From: Runella aurantiaca
GTDB lineage: Bacteria; Bacteroidota; Bacteroidia; Cytophagales; Spirosomataceae
DNA length: 64,000 bases
Reading direction: 5' to 3'
Assembly: GCF_003339505.1 (NCBI RefSeq)
Contig: NZ_QPIW01000033.1
Span: 16,615-80,614 of the forward strand
Below, piece by piece: positions 41,652 through 50,703 of the stretch. Below the pieces are notes generated by a model. That model was not told the origin of the DNA. It saw only the letters and a program-made list of their open reading frames with translations, and ran no database searches. Both the position numbers and the translations under genes were made by a program. How positions within the stretch are numbered: position 1 is the stretch's first letter; every line of letters starts with the position of its first letter.

Positions 41652-44105
41652 TTAACGGGTTTCAATCGTTAAAAACCCATCTTTTACGCCATCTGCTTTG
41701 GCTTTTAGCGTAATTTTTCCCGCTTTTTCAGTCGGGCGAACAATAACCAAGCCTCTGCCTTGGAATACTGTTTTTTCGGGCTTTTGAAAACTGCTCATAT
41801 CTCTTGGATTGCCATTGCCTACACCTACAATGCTACCATTACCAGATATTTGGTATTTGACCAAAACATCATCCATGTTTGGCACAACATTTCCTACTTC
41901 ATCCACGATTTCTACACTGATATAAGCCAAGTCATTTCTATTAGCTTTGATGGTCTTTCTATCTGCTTTTAAGCGAATTGCAACTGATTTTCCAGCAGTT
42001 GTCAGGGTTTGTGAAGCGACTTCTTTATCGCCGTCATAACAACGCGCCACTAATTTTCCAGCGGTATATGGTACTTTAAAGACGGCAGTTATCGAGCCTT
42101 TTTCCAGATTTTGTTCGGCAATAATTTTACCGTTCAATTCCAATTTCACTTGGGCACTTCTCGTAAAAACCCTCACTTGTAAAGAGTCTTTTTCGTGCCC
42201 CGGCCAAGTCCAGCTTTTTAGTTCATCAGGAAAATCATAAAAACCAGTAATTTCCCTTTTTCCTGCTGGAATTGGACGATGAACAAGAACCTCCATCGGG
42301 CTTCTACGCCACACCACATCTAAATAATAAGAGGCCGATTTTTTATTCCCAATTAAATCTAACTCGCCCGTGTAAGCATTAAAAATCGGCCATTCGGGAG
42401 CCATGAAAGTTTCTTGAAATCCGCCAACTTTATCACTTTTGTTCTTCAACCTTGACAAACCAAGTCCTGCTTCGCCCAAATAGTCAATCGCCGACCAGCT
42501 AAACATCCCTATCACATACGAATTTTTCTCTACAGCATTCCAATTTTCGAGGGCTTTGGGTGGAAAATACTCCGTGGCCACCATGAGTCTATCGGGATAT
42601 TTTTTGTGGTCGCTTTCGTAATATTGACTAGCGTAATTATACCCTCCCACATCTAAACTGGCAAATGCGGGGTCGGTAACGTCCCATTTTTTTCTGGCAA
42701 TTAAGGGAAGGTGAAACGGAATGGCATTGGAAACAGGACGGGTAGTATCTAAACTACGTACAAAATCAGCCAATTTTGCCGAAGTTTCATGACCTGTGCT
42801 ATCAATGATTTCGGGGATTTCGTTACCAATACTCCATAGTATTACAGATGGATGATTAAAGTCTTTTTGAATGATAGAAGTTAAATCTTTTTGCCACCAA
42901 TCTTTGAAATAATCGGCGTAATCATCGGGGGTTTTGTTGCGCTCCCACATATCAAAAGCCTCATTCATCACCAGCATACCGAGGCGGTCGCAGGCATCTA
43001 AAAGCTCCGCAGAAAAAGGATTATGCGCAAATCGAACGGCATTGTAACCATTCTTTTTGAGCAATTCTATTTTTCTTTCTTCGGCTCTATCAATAGCGGC
43101 GGCTCCCAAAGGGCCATTGTCGTGGTGGATACAGCCACCTTTGAGTTTCACGTTTTTGCCGTTTAAAGTAAAACCCGTTTTTGCATCGAAATGGATACTT
43201 CTTACCCCAAAATTTTGGGTGTATTCATCAATTACTTTCCCATTTTGTTTGAGAACGATTTTGGCTTTATACAAATGAGGGCTTTCAATATCCCATAGTT
43301 TCGGATTCTTCAAAACAATCATTTGCTCGGCCTTATTTTTGCCAGAAACATCCGTTGTTTTTGAGATAACCAATTTATTATCAAACGAATACAAATTCGT
43401 TGTGAGCAAAATATTTTGAGCAGAATTTTCGATTTTTGTCGTTATATGAACGTCAGCCGATTGCTCCGAAACCTTGCTTGAAACTATCTGTACGCCCCAA
43501 TTTTCGATATGCACCGCATTAACCACACTCAACCATACATGGCGATAAATGCCCGAGCCTGCGTACCAACGTGAATTGTCACCTTCGTTTTTTACTTGAA
43601 CAGCTATTACATTTTCTTTACCAATAGGATTCAAATGAGTGGTCAAATCATAAATGAATGACGTATAACCATTAGGGTGATTGCCTAAATGATGACCGTT
43701 GAGCCAAAAATCAGCATTCATGTACACGCCATCAAATTGGATAAAAACCTTTTTGCCTGCGGTAGTTTTGTCCATCACAAAAGTCTTACGATACCAAGCC
43801 GTTCCGCCCACCGTAAAGGCAGTGGCATTTTTACCAACGGCTTTTTTGTAGAAGGGGCCCAAACTAGACGGTCCGATGATGCTATCAGATGGATTTTCGG
43901 CTAAATCTTCGATACTCCAATCGTGCGGAATGTCTAATTTACGCCAATCGGCATCATTGAAATTAGCGGCTTTTGCGTCAATTTCTTTGCCTTTTTTAAA
44001 TTTCCAATTGGCATCAAAAGATTGATTTCGACTTACTTTTATTTGGGAAAAAGAAGTCTGAAAAAAGAACAAATAGCTGATTATGAACAAAATACAATTT
44101 CTCAT
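41652..44105 (-). CDS. Exported GH2 glycoside hydrolase (beta-galactosidase-like)
   Basis: Signal peptide (ends SFSQ); sugar-binding jelly roll (about 25-200, GVYMNADFWLNGHHLGNHPNGYTSFIYDLT); Ig-like domain (205-310); TIM barrel (about 312-600) with acid/base E429 (SIGNEIPE) and nucleophile candidate E512 (VATEYFPP); DUF4982-like and further Ig-like C-terminal domains (about 620-817). 817 aa is typical of Bacteroidota exo-acting GH2 enzymes. The glycan is not fixed by sequence. It follows the small secreted protein gene by 53 bp and is the likely main enzyme of the operon controlled by the palindrome at 44614-44643. Confidence 0.92.
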   Translation of the reverse strand: MRNCILFIISYLFFFQTSFSQIKVSRNQSFDANWKFKKGKEIDAKAANFNDADWRKLDIPHDWSIEDLAENPSDSIIGPSSLGPFYKKAVGKNATAFTVGGTAWYRKTFVMDKTTAGKKVFIQFDGVYMNADFWLNGHHLGNHPNGYTSFIYDLTTHLNPIGKENVIAVQVKNEGDNSRWYAGSGIYRHVWLSVVNAVHIENWGVQIVSSKVSEQSADVHITTKIENSAQNILLTTNLYSFDNKLVISKTTDVSGKNKAEQMIVLKNPKLWDIESPHLYKAKIVLKQNGKVIDEYTQNFGVRSIHFDAKTGFTLNGKNVKLKGGCIHHDNGPLGAAAIDRAEERKIELLKKNGYNAVRFAHNPFSAELLDACDRLGMLVMNEAFDMWERNKTPDDYADYFKDWWQKDLTSIIQKDFNHPSVILWSIGNEIPEIIDSTGHETSAKLADFVRSLDTTRPVSNAIPFHLPLIARKKWDVTDPAFASLDVGGYNYASQYYESDHKKYPDRLMVATEYFPPKALENWNAVEKNSYVIGMFSWSAIDYLGEAGLGLSRLKNKSDKVGGFQETFMAPEWPIFNAYTGELDLIGNKKSASYYLDVVWRRSPMEVLVHRPIPAGKREITGFYDFPDELKSWTWPGHEKDSLQVRVFTRSAQVKLELNGKIIAEQNLEKGSITAVFKVPYTAGKLVARCYDGDKEVASQTLTTAGKSVAIRLKADRKTIKANRNDLAYISVEIVDEVGNVVPNMDDVLVKYQISGNGSIVGVGNGNPRDMSSFQKPEKTVFQGRGLVIVRPTEKAGKITLKAKADGVKDGFLTIETR

Positions 44106-44158
44106 TTTGTTTTATTTTTTTGCCACGAACGCACGAATGATTCGTGGCAAAATTTCAA

Positions 44159-44548
44159 TTATTTCATTCTTTTTGCCTTGACATCAAACATATTCATCAT
44201 TGAGCCTTTCAGATTTTCATCATCTACTTTTTCTAACAAAACATTGACATCATAATCTTGAATAGTAAAGTAAAGGGTAATTTTCCCTTCGGCTTCTTCA
44301 ATGTTTGAAATCTTAATTTCTTCTTTTTGATCGCTCGTTTTGGGGATAATTGTACCCGTCAACTTTCCCTCTTTACGAACCAAAACTGTAGTAAGCGCAG
44401 CATCACCATTGGGTGTGCCAATGATTAACATTTCCCATTTGCCAGTATAAACGTCACTGGTTGGGGCAGCGGGGGTAGCGGCTTGTGAAAAACCTTGGAG
44501 TGCGATTCCGAAGAATGCTAGGATAAGTAAGAGACTTGCTTTTTTCAT
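44159..44548 (-). CDS. Small secreted protein, paralogue 1
   Basis: Family not recognised. ATG 44548 starts a clean signal peptide (MKKASLLLILAFFGIALQGFSQ); nine codons upstream another ATG is possible but would lie in a conserved leader. The mature part is a small beta-rich domain (GKWEMLIIGTPNGDAALTTVLVRKEGKLTG, then DDENLKGSMMNMFDVKAKRMK). The protein at 51527-51907 has the same plan and clear identity. Both are divergently placed from a NUDIX-type regulator, first or second in a sugar-enzyme operon; the role may be binding or anchoring, unproven. The leader word GACGCACCAAACGCAA is shared by both genes. Confidence 0.8.
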   Translation of the reverse strand: MKKASLLLILAFFGIALQGFSQAATPAAPTSDVYTGKWEMLIIGTPNGDAALTTVLVRKEGKLTGTIIPKTSDQKEEIKISNIEEAEGKITLYFTIQDYDVNVLLEKVDDENLKGSMMNMFDVKAKRMK

Positions 44549-44596
44549 TTGTTTTTGCGTTTGGTGCGTCGCCACGGTTGTTTTAAAATTTCTCTA

Positions 44597-44604
44597 CAAA
44601 TGTA
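44597..44604 (-). promoter_or_regulatory. -7 box of module 1 enzyme operon
   Basis: TACATTTG on the minus strand, 11 bp from the palindrome edge. Confidence 0.55.
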
Positions 44605-44613
44605 GGCAAATTT

Positions 44614-44643
44614 TTTTATTGTCTAAATAAATAGACAATAAAA
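44614..44643. promoter_or_regulatory. Palindromic operator of module 1
   Basis: Perfect 12-bp arms TTTTATTGTCTA / TAGACAATAAAA with spacer AATAAA. It lies centrally between divergent TAnnTTTG boxes (44604-44597 minus, 44657-44664 plus), so a bound protein would cover both promoter upstream regions. Confidence 0.75.
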
Positions 44644-44656
44644 GATTTAACTATTA

Positions 44657-44664
44657 TATCTTTG
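44657..44664 (+). promoter_or_regulatory. -7 box of NUDIX regulator 1
   Basis: TATCTTTG, 15 bp beyond the 10-bp core arm of the palindrome (ends 44641). A second TACCTTTG at 44707-44714 is closer to the start codon. Confidence 0.5.
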
Positions 44665-44739
44665 AATAATTATAGCTGACGAATGGTGTTTTTTAAGGAT
44701 GAGAAGTACCTTTGCTAAAACCATTACTTAGATTTTCAG

Positions 44740-45477
44740 ATGAATTTATTCGCTAACCAAGACTATATATCCCAGCTTGCGATTGACTGTGTGATATTTG
44801 GCTACCAAGAAAGAGAGCTTAAAGTATTAATTACGAAGTTGAATTTTAAAGGCGACTTTTATTCGCTACCAAGCGGCTTTATTCTCCAAAAAGAAGGGAT
44901 TGATGAGGCTGCGCATCGAATTTTGGAAGAGCGAACGGGCATTTCAAACATATTTCTAACGCATTTCAAGAACTTTGGTCAGACAGATAGAACTAACAAA
45001 AAATTCTTGGAGCACATGATTGAACTGAACCAAGAGCATTTTATGGGCGATATTGCTTTATCAAAGGCAGATTTTGAATGGCTCACCAGCCGATTTATTT
45101 CATTAGGCTACTACGCGTTGGTGGATATTAACAAAGTCACGCCCATCAAAACCGCCTTAGACGAGTCTATGGAGTGGTACAACATCCATGCACTACCCAA
45201 CATGATGATGGACCATAAAGAAATGGTGGAAAAGGCGCTGGAATCCTTACGGCTTAATCTCGACAACAATATCATTGTGCTGAATCTGCTTCCCGAAACC
45301 TTTACCATGAAAGAAGTTCAAGATTTGTACGAAACCATTTTTGAAAAAGAATACGCCCGTAATAATTTCCAGAAGAAAATTTTGGATTTGAATGTACTCG
45401 AACGTTTGGAAAAAAAATACACGGGAGCCTCAAACAAAGCGCCGTATTTGTATCGGTTTAGGAAAGAGAATGAATAA
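44740..45477 (+). CDS. NUDIX-fold transcriptional regulator (AraR/NrtR-like), paralogue 1
   Basis: Sugar-responsive repressor-type protein. N-terminal NUDIX domain (about 8-140) with a degenerate NUDIX box: G-x5-E is kept but the catalytic R-E pair is R-I (HRILEERTGI), so no hydrolysis is expected. C-terminal winged HTH (about 160-240, FTMKEVQDLYETIFEKEYARNNFQKKILDLNVLERLEKKYTG). The same architecture is known for the arabinose regulator AraR of Bacteroides. It is divergent from the small secreted protein/GH2/molybdoenzyme operon with a palindrome between, the expected autoregulated repressor layout. Closely similar to the protein at 53769-54494. Confidence 0.9.
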   Translation: MNLFANQDYISQLAIDCVIFGYQERELKVLITKLNFKGDFYSLPSGFILQKEGIDEAAHRILEERTGISNIFLTHFKNFGQTDRTNKKFLEHMIELNQEHFMGDIALSKADFEWLTSRFISLGYYALVDINKVTPIKTALDESMEWYNIHALPNMMMDHKEMVEKALESLRLNLDNNIIVLNLLPETFTMKEVQDLYETIFEKEYARNNFQKKILDLNVLERLEKKYTGASNKAPYLYRFRKENE

Positions 45478-45610
45478 AACCTTCAAAAAATATAACTTCA
45501 AATCGGGGCTGCCACAAGAGTTTGAAATTGTGCGTACTGGTACATTGTATCGGCTTTGTTGGCTATTTGCCTTCCAGAATCAATTTGAAATCACTATGGT
45601 ACTCCGATAA
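45470..45610 (+). pseudogene. Possible AraC-regulator N-terminal fragment
   Basis: 46 codons starting inside the regulator's last codons read FKKYNFKSGLPQEFEIV, similar to the sensing N-terminus of AraC-family proteins, then diverge and stop. Too short to be a working gene; weak call. Confidence 0.3.
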
Positions 45611-45611
45611 T

Positions 45612-45905
45612 TTTTATGGACACCTAACAGCATTAAAAGGAATCGTTAAGCCCTCATCTACCGTCAAAACAGAACCTGTCATATAACCCGCATCTGGGCC
45701 CGCCAAAAACCACTCAACTCCTGCAACTTCCTCCGGCTTCCCTGCTCTTTTTAGCCGAAAATGGTCATTTTTAACGTAATTTTCATAAAATCATTCCGAC
45801 CGAATCCAGTTCATCTTTTCCATCGCCTTTTACCGACATGGGCGTAGCTATAAAACCCGGTGCAATGGTATTTGCTATATTATCTCTCATTGCCCAATGG
45901 CAAAT
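45612..45905 (-). pseudogene. C-terminal fragment of a short-chain dehydrogenase gene
   Basis: Minus-strand reading gives TIAPGFIATPMSVKGDGKDEL (SDR region after the active site), a stop, then in a shifted frame [18 protein letters not shown] and [16 protein letters not shown], the standard SDR C-terminus. The coenzyme and catalytic parts are missing. It ends against the HxlR gene, suggesting deletion during insertion of that gene. Confidence 0.85.
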
Positions 45906-46237
45906 TAAGTAAGACTTTCTAAACCAAATGTTGCAAGAGTGTCTGCTATTGGCAAAGTCTTTAGTCCTAGTTTCGTCAAAGAATATTCAACCCTTGGGGG
46001 AATTTCTGGATAGGCTTTTTTAGAAACGAATTTATGCTCTACCAAAAAATTGAGTTCTTGGATTAACATTTTTTCACTGATGCCAGGTATCGCTCTTTTC
46101 AATTCACCGTATCTTATAATTCTTTCATTGATTTGAAATAAAATTAAAAGTGTCCATTTGCCACCTAATAAATTTAATGAACGCCTTACAGGGCAATTTT
46201 CATCCGAAGCAAAAATAATCTTTTGACTTTTTTCCAT
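45905..46237 (-). CDS. HxlR-family transcriptional regulator
   Basis: 110 aa winged HTH with the family signature: CPVRRSLNLLGGKWTLLILFQI (Cys15 at the redox or ligand-sensing position), GELKRAIPGISEKMLIQELNFLVEHKFV and YSLTKLG. Divergent from the NTF2-like gene with a dyad between. Members often sense electrophiles or oxidants through the N-terminal Cys. Likely controls its own gene and the neighbour. Confidence 0.92.
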   Translation of the reverse strand: MEKSQKIIFASDENCPVRRSLNLLGGKWTLLILFQINERIIRYGELKRAIPGISEKMLIQELNFLVEHKFVSKKAYPEIPPRVEYSLTKLGLKTLPIADTLATFGLESLT

Positions 46238-46276
46238 ATTATATACTGATTATTCTTATTTCTAACTTTTAGGTTA

Positions 46277-46299
46277 GTACCTTACTATTTTGTAAGTAC
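46277..46299. promoter_or_regulatory. HxlR-type operator
   Basis: GTACCTTAC-tatttt-GTAAGTAC, the GTAC-TTAC dyad expected for HxlR proteins. It is just downstream of the minus -7 box TACCTTTG (46312-46305) and upstream of the plus -7 box TAGATTTG (46323-46330), so it can affect both genes. Confidence 0.65.
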
Positions 46300-46356
46300 T
46301 TGTACAAAGGTAAGCAACGGTTTAGATTTGTACAATAATTAAATAATTAAAATAAA

Positions 46357-46743
46357 ATGACAGCAAAAGAAGTAGTAGAGGCTTATTCAATAGCCCTTTC
46401 AAAAGGAGATATCCCAACAGCATTTTCGCATTTTAGTCCAAATGCAAAATGGCACCAACCTGGCAACCACCAATATGCTGGTACTAAAACAGGACTTGAA
46501 GCCATTGGCAAAATGCTGGGCGATATGATGGGTGCTACACAAGGCTCATTAGTTATTAAACCTGCTGGTGCTATGATGGTTAATGGAAATCTAGTTTCAT
46601 TTCCTGTACATTTTAGTGGTAAAATTGGCGATAAAACAGTGGATATGAAGGGCAACGATTTGTTTGAAGTTGTTGATGGTAAAATTGTACAAGTTTGGTT
46701 ATTTTCAGAAGACCAAGCTGCCGAAGATGTGTTTTGGAATTAA
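46357..46743 (+). CDS. NTF2-like (SnoaL-type) small protein
   Basis: 128 aa, cytoplasmic, SnoaL-like fold (VEAYSIALSKGDIPTAFSHFSPNAKWHQPGNHQYAGTKTG; VVDGKIVQVWLFSEDQ). HxlR-controlled SnoaL proteins may modify or bind small reactive compounds; the ligand is unknown. Divergent from the HxlR gene and closed by a terminator at 46768. Confidence 0.85.
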   Translation: MTAKEVVEAYSIALSKGDIPTAFSHFSPNAKWHQPGNHQYAGTKTGLEAIGKMLGDMMGATQGSLVIKPAGAMMVNGNLVSFPVHFSGKIGDKTVDMKGNDLFEVVDGKIVQVWLFSEDQAAEDVFWN

Positions 46744-46767
46744 AATTTTAGGGCAACCTTTAAAGTA

Positions 46768-46801
46768 AAGAGAGACTATGCTGCGTAGGATAGTCTCTCT
46801 T
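46768..46801 (+). terminator. Rho-independent terminator
   Basis: 11-bp perfect stem AAGAGAGACTA / TAGTCTCTCTT followed by TTGTTTT, 25 bp after the NTF2-like gene. Confidence 0.85.
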
Positions 46802-46868
46802 TTGTTTTGGTTGCTCACTAATGTTACATTAGACTTTGTTTAAATGACTGATGTAACGCATTTATTCT

Positions 46869-48545
46869 TTACCTTAAAACACCTGCAACACCCGTAGGTA
46901 GTCCTTTGGCCAAATCCACTTCAATTGTGTGTTTGTCGAGTTGAGCCCTAATAATTCCTGATGACATACTTGTAATTCTGAACTTTACCTCTTTAGCAAG
47001 CAAATAGCCGGTATGTTTACCGCTTACTTTTATATCTGCTTCCCAAATTACCGGCTTGTCATAGCCACCGAGTCTTAAGGTAGATGACTCGGTTCCATTC
47101 AAAATGTACTCACCGTCATCCGTAAAATCTACATATTTTATCACTCTGCGAGGCTCATCAGCGGAACCCTGTGCTGGTTTCAGCGTACTAATTTCAGCAT
47201 AGCCCGAAACTTTTCCTTTCAATACGCCCTGTTCCGGATAATTAGCAGTTGTCCATTTAAAATCTTTAAGGTCAGTTGCCCATTTCAGATCAGGAAAAAC
47301 GACAGGCAGAGGTTTGGTCGGTTTTCTGGAAGTGAACGTAATAAACCGAAGTCTTCCTGTAAGTTCCCCTGGTTTTACGGTAGCGGGGTCTTTTTGCTCC
47401 CAGAAAAATCCACGTGTACTTGTAGGGTGCCATGCAAAATTCCCCAAATGATTATAGAGTTTAGCATCTTCTTTGTCTGTCATGATACTTGTACCGGTGT
47501 AGCCCTCTTGGGGTAATCTGGCTCTGTCGCCATGTTTATCAGTCATTGTGAGTCCGTAGAAACGTGTCGCTTTATAATTACCCTTTTCAAATTCGGCGTT
47601 ACGTTGGTACGACACCCCCGCTGCCTGTGGCAGGCCTGCAATAAGCGGTCGGGGAATCAGGCCGAAAGCATCCATCCGTGTGGTATGTCTGTGTGTTTGA
47701 AAAATGAACCAATTTCCGTCAGGGGAAGGATAAGTGCCTTCATCGTAGCTGAAATGCTTGGTCAGACGGCTAATGTTGCCATTTGTAAGGTCTATTTTTG
47801 CCAAGTCATAATTATTACCTTCAAACAGTGCGAGATTAATGAGCGATTTACCCCCGTCGGCAAAGCTTTTCACTTCACCTGCTCCATCAATTTTTGGTCT
47901 GAATGCTGCAAAATCAGCCTCATTTGGGCTACTTGCCACAACTTTTCCATTTTGCAATTCATAACGATCGCCTTTTTCGTCAGACACTCTTGTCAATTCA
48001 CTTATTAATACAAGATACCCTCTGGTAGTTACCAATCCTGAGGCAACTTGTTTGCCGTTGGGCGACATATTAGTGGCTATTCTTCTAATAATTTTAGCTT
48101 CAGGAATTTCCGGATAAATCAGGGGAAGAATTCGGGATTCTTTACAGTTTACGATGGATGGACTGCATTCCAAAACACCGCGAGGCGAGTAAATCCTCTT
48201 TCCATCCGGCAGCGGAACGGGCATTTCGTCGCCGATTTCTTCTTCCAGCTCACAGGTAAGACATTTAAAATCAGTGCCATCCTCTTTCATTACGGCAAGA
48301 TCACTCTTTTTTTTACCAACAAAATGAGCCTCCATAATGATGTGTTTTCCGTCTGGCAGATAATTTACCAAATCAGTCTCAAACACATTATTGGGGATAG
48401 ATACTGTTTTTACAATAAATGGCTCCGCCTTTGGGGCAGCCGGAAGTTTGGGAATAATAGAGTGATTTTTATCTACATTTTGTGCAAATATGTTTATGCA
48501 GCTCGCAAACAGGATTACAGTCAGGGAATTAAATTGCTTCTTCAT
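46869..48545 (-). CDS. Exported PD40/TolB-like beta-propeller protein
   Basis: Signal peptide (ends NIFAQ) and about six propeller blades with PD40-type words (YLPDGKHIIMEA, PLPDGKRIYSP, NMSPNGKQVASG, YPSPDGNWFIFQTHRH, DFTDDGEYILNG). Two Cys pairs (FKCLTCE; ECSPSIVNCKES) could form disulfides. No peptidase domain follows, so it is likely a binding or scaffold propeller. It is last in the five-gene operon starting at 53503, 42 bp after the hydrolase gene. Confidence 0.75.
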   Translation of the reverse strand: MKKQFNSLTVILFASCINIFAQNVDKNHSIIPKLPAAPKAEPFIVKTVSIPNNVFETDLVNYLPDGKHIIMEAHFVGKKKSDLAVMKEDGTDFKCLTCELEEEIGDEMPVPLPDGKRIYSPRGVLECSPSIVNCKESRILPLIYPEIPEAKIIRRIATNMSPNGKQVASGLVTTRGYLVLISELTRVSDEKGDRYELQNGKVVASSPNEADFAAFRPKIDGAGEVKSFADGGKSLINLALFEGNNYDLAKIDLTNGNISRLTKHFSYDEGTYPSPDGNWFIFQTHRHTTRMDAFGLIPRPLIAGLPQAAGVSYQRNAEFEKGNYKATRFYGLTMTDKHGDRARLPQEGYTGTSIMTDKEDAKLYNHLGNFAWHPTSTRGFFWEQKDPATVKPGELTGRLRFITFTSRKPTKPLPVVFPDLKWATDLKDFKWTTANYPEQGVLKGKVSGYAEISTLKPAQGSADEPRRVIKYVDFTDDGEYILNGTESSTLRLGGYDKPVIWEADIKVSGKHTGYLLAKEVKFRITSMSSGIIRAQLDKHTIEVDLAKGLPTGVAGVLR

Positions 48546-48587
48546 TTTTATTTTTTCTTAAAAAATCATTCACCTTTGATTGTACAG

Positions 48588-50678
48588 TTATTTTACAACA
48601 ACCCTCACCCTATCCAAATTTTGAATACGGGTATAGGGTGTTTTAGCATCGCCCTCTCTTTGCGAAGCGACTCTTAACGTCGGGAAATAAGTCCCTGATT
48701 TAGAAAACGTATAGGTCGTTTTTAGGGAGAAATGACCCTTTTTCTCGTCAAAAGAAATGGCTTTTTGGCTTATTGGAAATGTACCTGCCCCTTCAAAATC
48801 CCATTCTGCCGAAACGATTTTGCCAGTATGCGGCGGTACTTCTACCACTGCGGCAAATGTGACGGTTTGACCTGATTTTACATCTGCTCGTTTCCCTCCA
48901 TTTACTTTCAGGGCCACTAATGGCTGAATTCCAGCTCTTTTATTGGCAGTTTCGGGTACGATTACCTGTCCGTCCACCACTTCGTAATTGGTAGAAGGCG
49001 CGGGGACAATGCCTTTTTCCACCCAATCGCTCAGGTCGAGCAATGCCTGTTGTAATACCCCAACATAACTTACGGTTCTGGTAGGATCTTCCTGTTTGGT
49101 TAAATCGCCGTGTAAGGCACGGTCGGTAAACCACAATCGGAAGTTTTCGTTGGCTTTGTCCCCTAAATTCTCAATGACTTTTGAACGATACCAATCGGCC
49201 TGCCATGGGAAAGCTTCTCTATCCCAAAGTGATTCGAGCATAATCATTTTCCCCTTGAATTTACCGTTTGGCAAGACGCCCGAAGCACCTCGGGTAAACA
49301 TCGGCCCTAACAAAAAAGAACCCTGCGGATATAGTGGTTCGCCTTTTTCATTTCTGAATTGGTTCCATACTTTGTATTCTTTGCCCGGCACCTGATGCCT
49401 ATGATAAGTTTGAGCGGCTAAGAAATTGGAATTATCGACCACCACTTCGTCACCCGTTTTTATTTGGGCTAAAATTTGGGGGGCAGTTGCACCCAAAACC
49501 ACTTTATCGCCTACTACAGCGAGCAATTGGATGGTTTTCCCGGCAGCTTCTCCCGTTTTTATGAGCAGGTCTCCCCCAAGGAAATTTACATTGGGCAGAA
49601 TATCTTCTAACTGGAACGCCACCGGCAAGGTCCCTTCGGTGTTTCCCAGACTTTTCCAAGCAGCTTCGGCTGTTCCTTTTTCTTGGTCAGACATCGGCTC
49701 CACCAACTTAGTATCAACAGCTTCCACATACGGAATTCCTTTTTTGATTTTACTCGTTTTCTGTAAACGCGCTTTCAGAAATGAGGCTGGCGGCTTTGAT
49801 CCGTAATAGCCTTCCTTCGTCCAAAAGTTTTGAAAATAGGCTCTATCGGCCATGGTCATCCCCGAATAAATCGCCCTGAAACCATGCACACCCATCGTTT
49901 TATAGCCAAACCATGATTTAGGGGGGAAACCCATTTTAGTTACTTCCACCAAAGCCGCTTTTTCTTCTTCGTTAAGACCAGCATACATATCGCCGCTTCC
50001 ACCAGGCTCTAAGGCATCAATTATTTGCGGAAATTTATCATTCAAAATACGCATGGCGTGCATTCTTACCGAGAACACATTCGGAATAGCCATAGGCGAA
50101 CCCACTACATAAGGCACCACGCCATCCCATACCCCTTCCGTATTTTCGATAGCACCAATGGTACGATATGCCCCACCGCTACCACCAAATGCATAGCCAT
50201 AGGTACGGTGGGGGCCAAAGATTTTAGAGGCAAATGTTTTAGAAAATTGCGACGCCGCCGCATTGGCTTTATAAGCGCCAATTAATGGGTCGCTTGCTTT
50301 TTTTTGACCCGTAAAATCAAACCTTCCTCCGCCGTTGGTTTCAATAAAATACGCACCGTGACTCACCGAAAACCCGATTTTATCCTCCTCACCTTCTGCC
50401 CCCTGCGAAAGATTTTCATTATCAGGAAATGGGGTGATGTACTGAAAAAAGTGACCCTTATATTGCTCTTTTGAAGGGAAATAAAAAGAGAATCGAGCCT
50501 CAGTACCTTCAAAACCGCCGTGTACATAGCGGTGTCTGACAGGTTTTTCCCGCCATTCGTCAGCATCAATATATGGTTTATTGAAGAGTGTATCTTTTGC
50601 TACGGCACTTTGAGTTTGACCCAAGGTTTTCCCGATACCTATTGTACAGAAAAACAGGTAGAATAATGCTTTTTTCAT
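48588..50678 (-). CDS. Exported large alpha/beta-hydrolase with C-terminal PKD-like domain
   Basis: Signal peptide (ends TLGQ); alpha/beta-hydrolase core with nucleophile elbow GGSGGA (S167) after GPHRTYGYAF, as in tannase/feruloyl-esterase-like and other serine hydrolases; insertion or lid (about 200-420) with its own beta module (residues about 355-420); histidine candidate in DRALHGD; PKD-like beta domain (about 595-696, SGQTVTFAAVVEVPPHTGKIVSAEWDFEGAG). Catalytic Asp not assigned. 696 aa. Begins 25 bp after the SDR gene. An esterase removing acyl or aromatic groups from a glycan or glycoside fits the context but is inference. Confidence 0.7.
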   Translation of the reverse strand: MKKALFYLFFCTIGIGKTLGQTQSAVAKDTLFNKPYIDADEWREKPVRHRYVHGGFEGTEARFSFYFPSKEQYKGHFFQYITPFPDNENLSQGAEGEEDKIGFSVSHGAYFIETNGGGRFDFTGQKKASDPLIGAYKANAAASQFSKTFASKIFGPHRTYGYAFGGSGGAYRTIGAIENTEGVWDGVVPYVVGSPMAIPNVFSVRMHAMRILNDKFPQIIDALEPGGSGDMYAGLNEEEKAALVEVTKMGFPPKSWFGYKTMGVHGFRAIYSGMTMADRAYFQNFWTKEGYYGSKPPASFLKARLQKTSKIKKGIPYVEAVDTKLVEPMSDQEKGTAEAAWKSLGNTEGTLPVAFQLEDILPNVNFLGGDLLIKTGEAAGKTIQLLAVVGDKVVLGATAPQILAQIKTGDEVVVDNSNFLAAQTYHRHQVPGKEYKVWNQFRNEKGEPLYPQGSFLLGPMFTRGASGVLPNGKFKGKMIMLESLWDREAFPWQADWYRSKVIENLGDKANENFRLWFTDRALHGDLTKQEDPTRTVSYVGVLQQALLDLSDWVEKGIVPAPSTNYEVVDGQVIVPETANKRAGIQPLVALKVNGGKRADVKSGQTVTFAAVVEVPPHTGKIVSAEWDFEGAGTFPISQKAISFDEKKGHFSLKTTYTFSKSGTYFPTLRVASQREGDAKTPYTRIQNLDRVRVVVK

Positions 50679-50703
50679 GGGTTTGATGGTTTCTTCCTTG
50701 GAA

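Noticed and set aside
48048..48677. 209-aa plus-strand open frame
   Set aside because: Lies across the end of one real gene and the start of another on the opposite strand; no recognisable domain.
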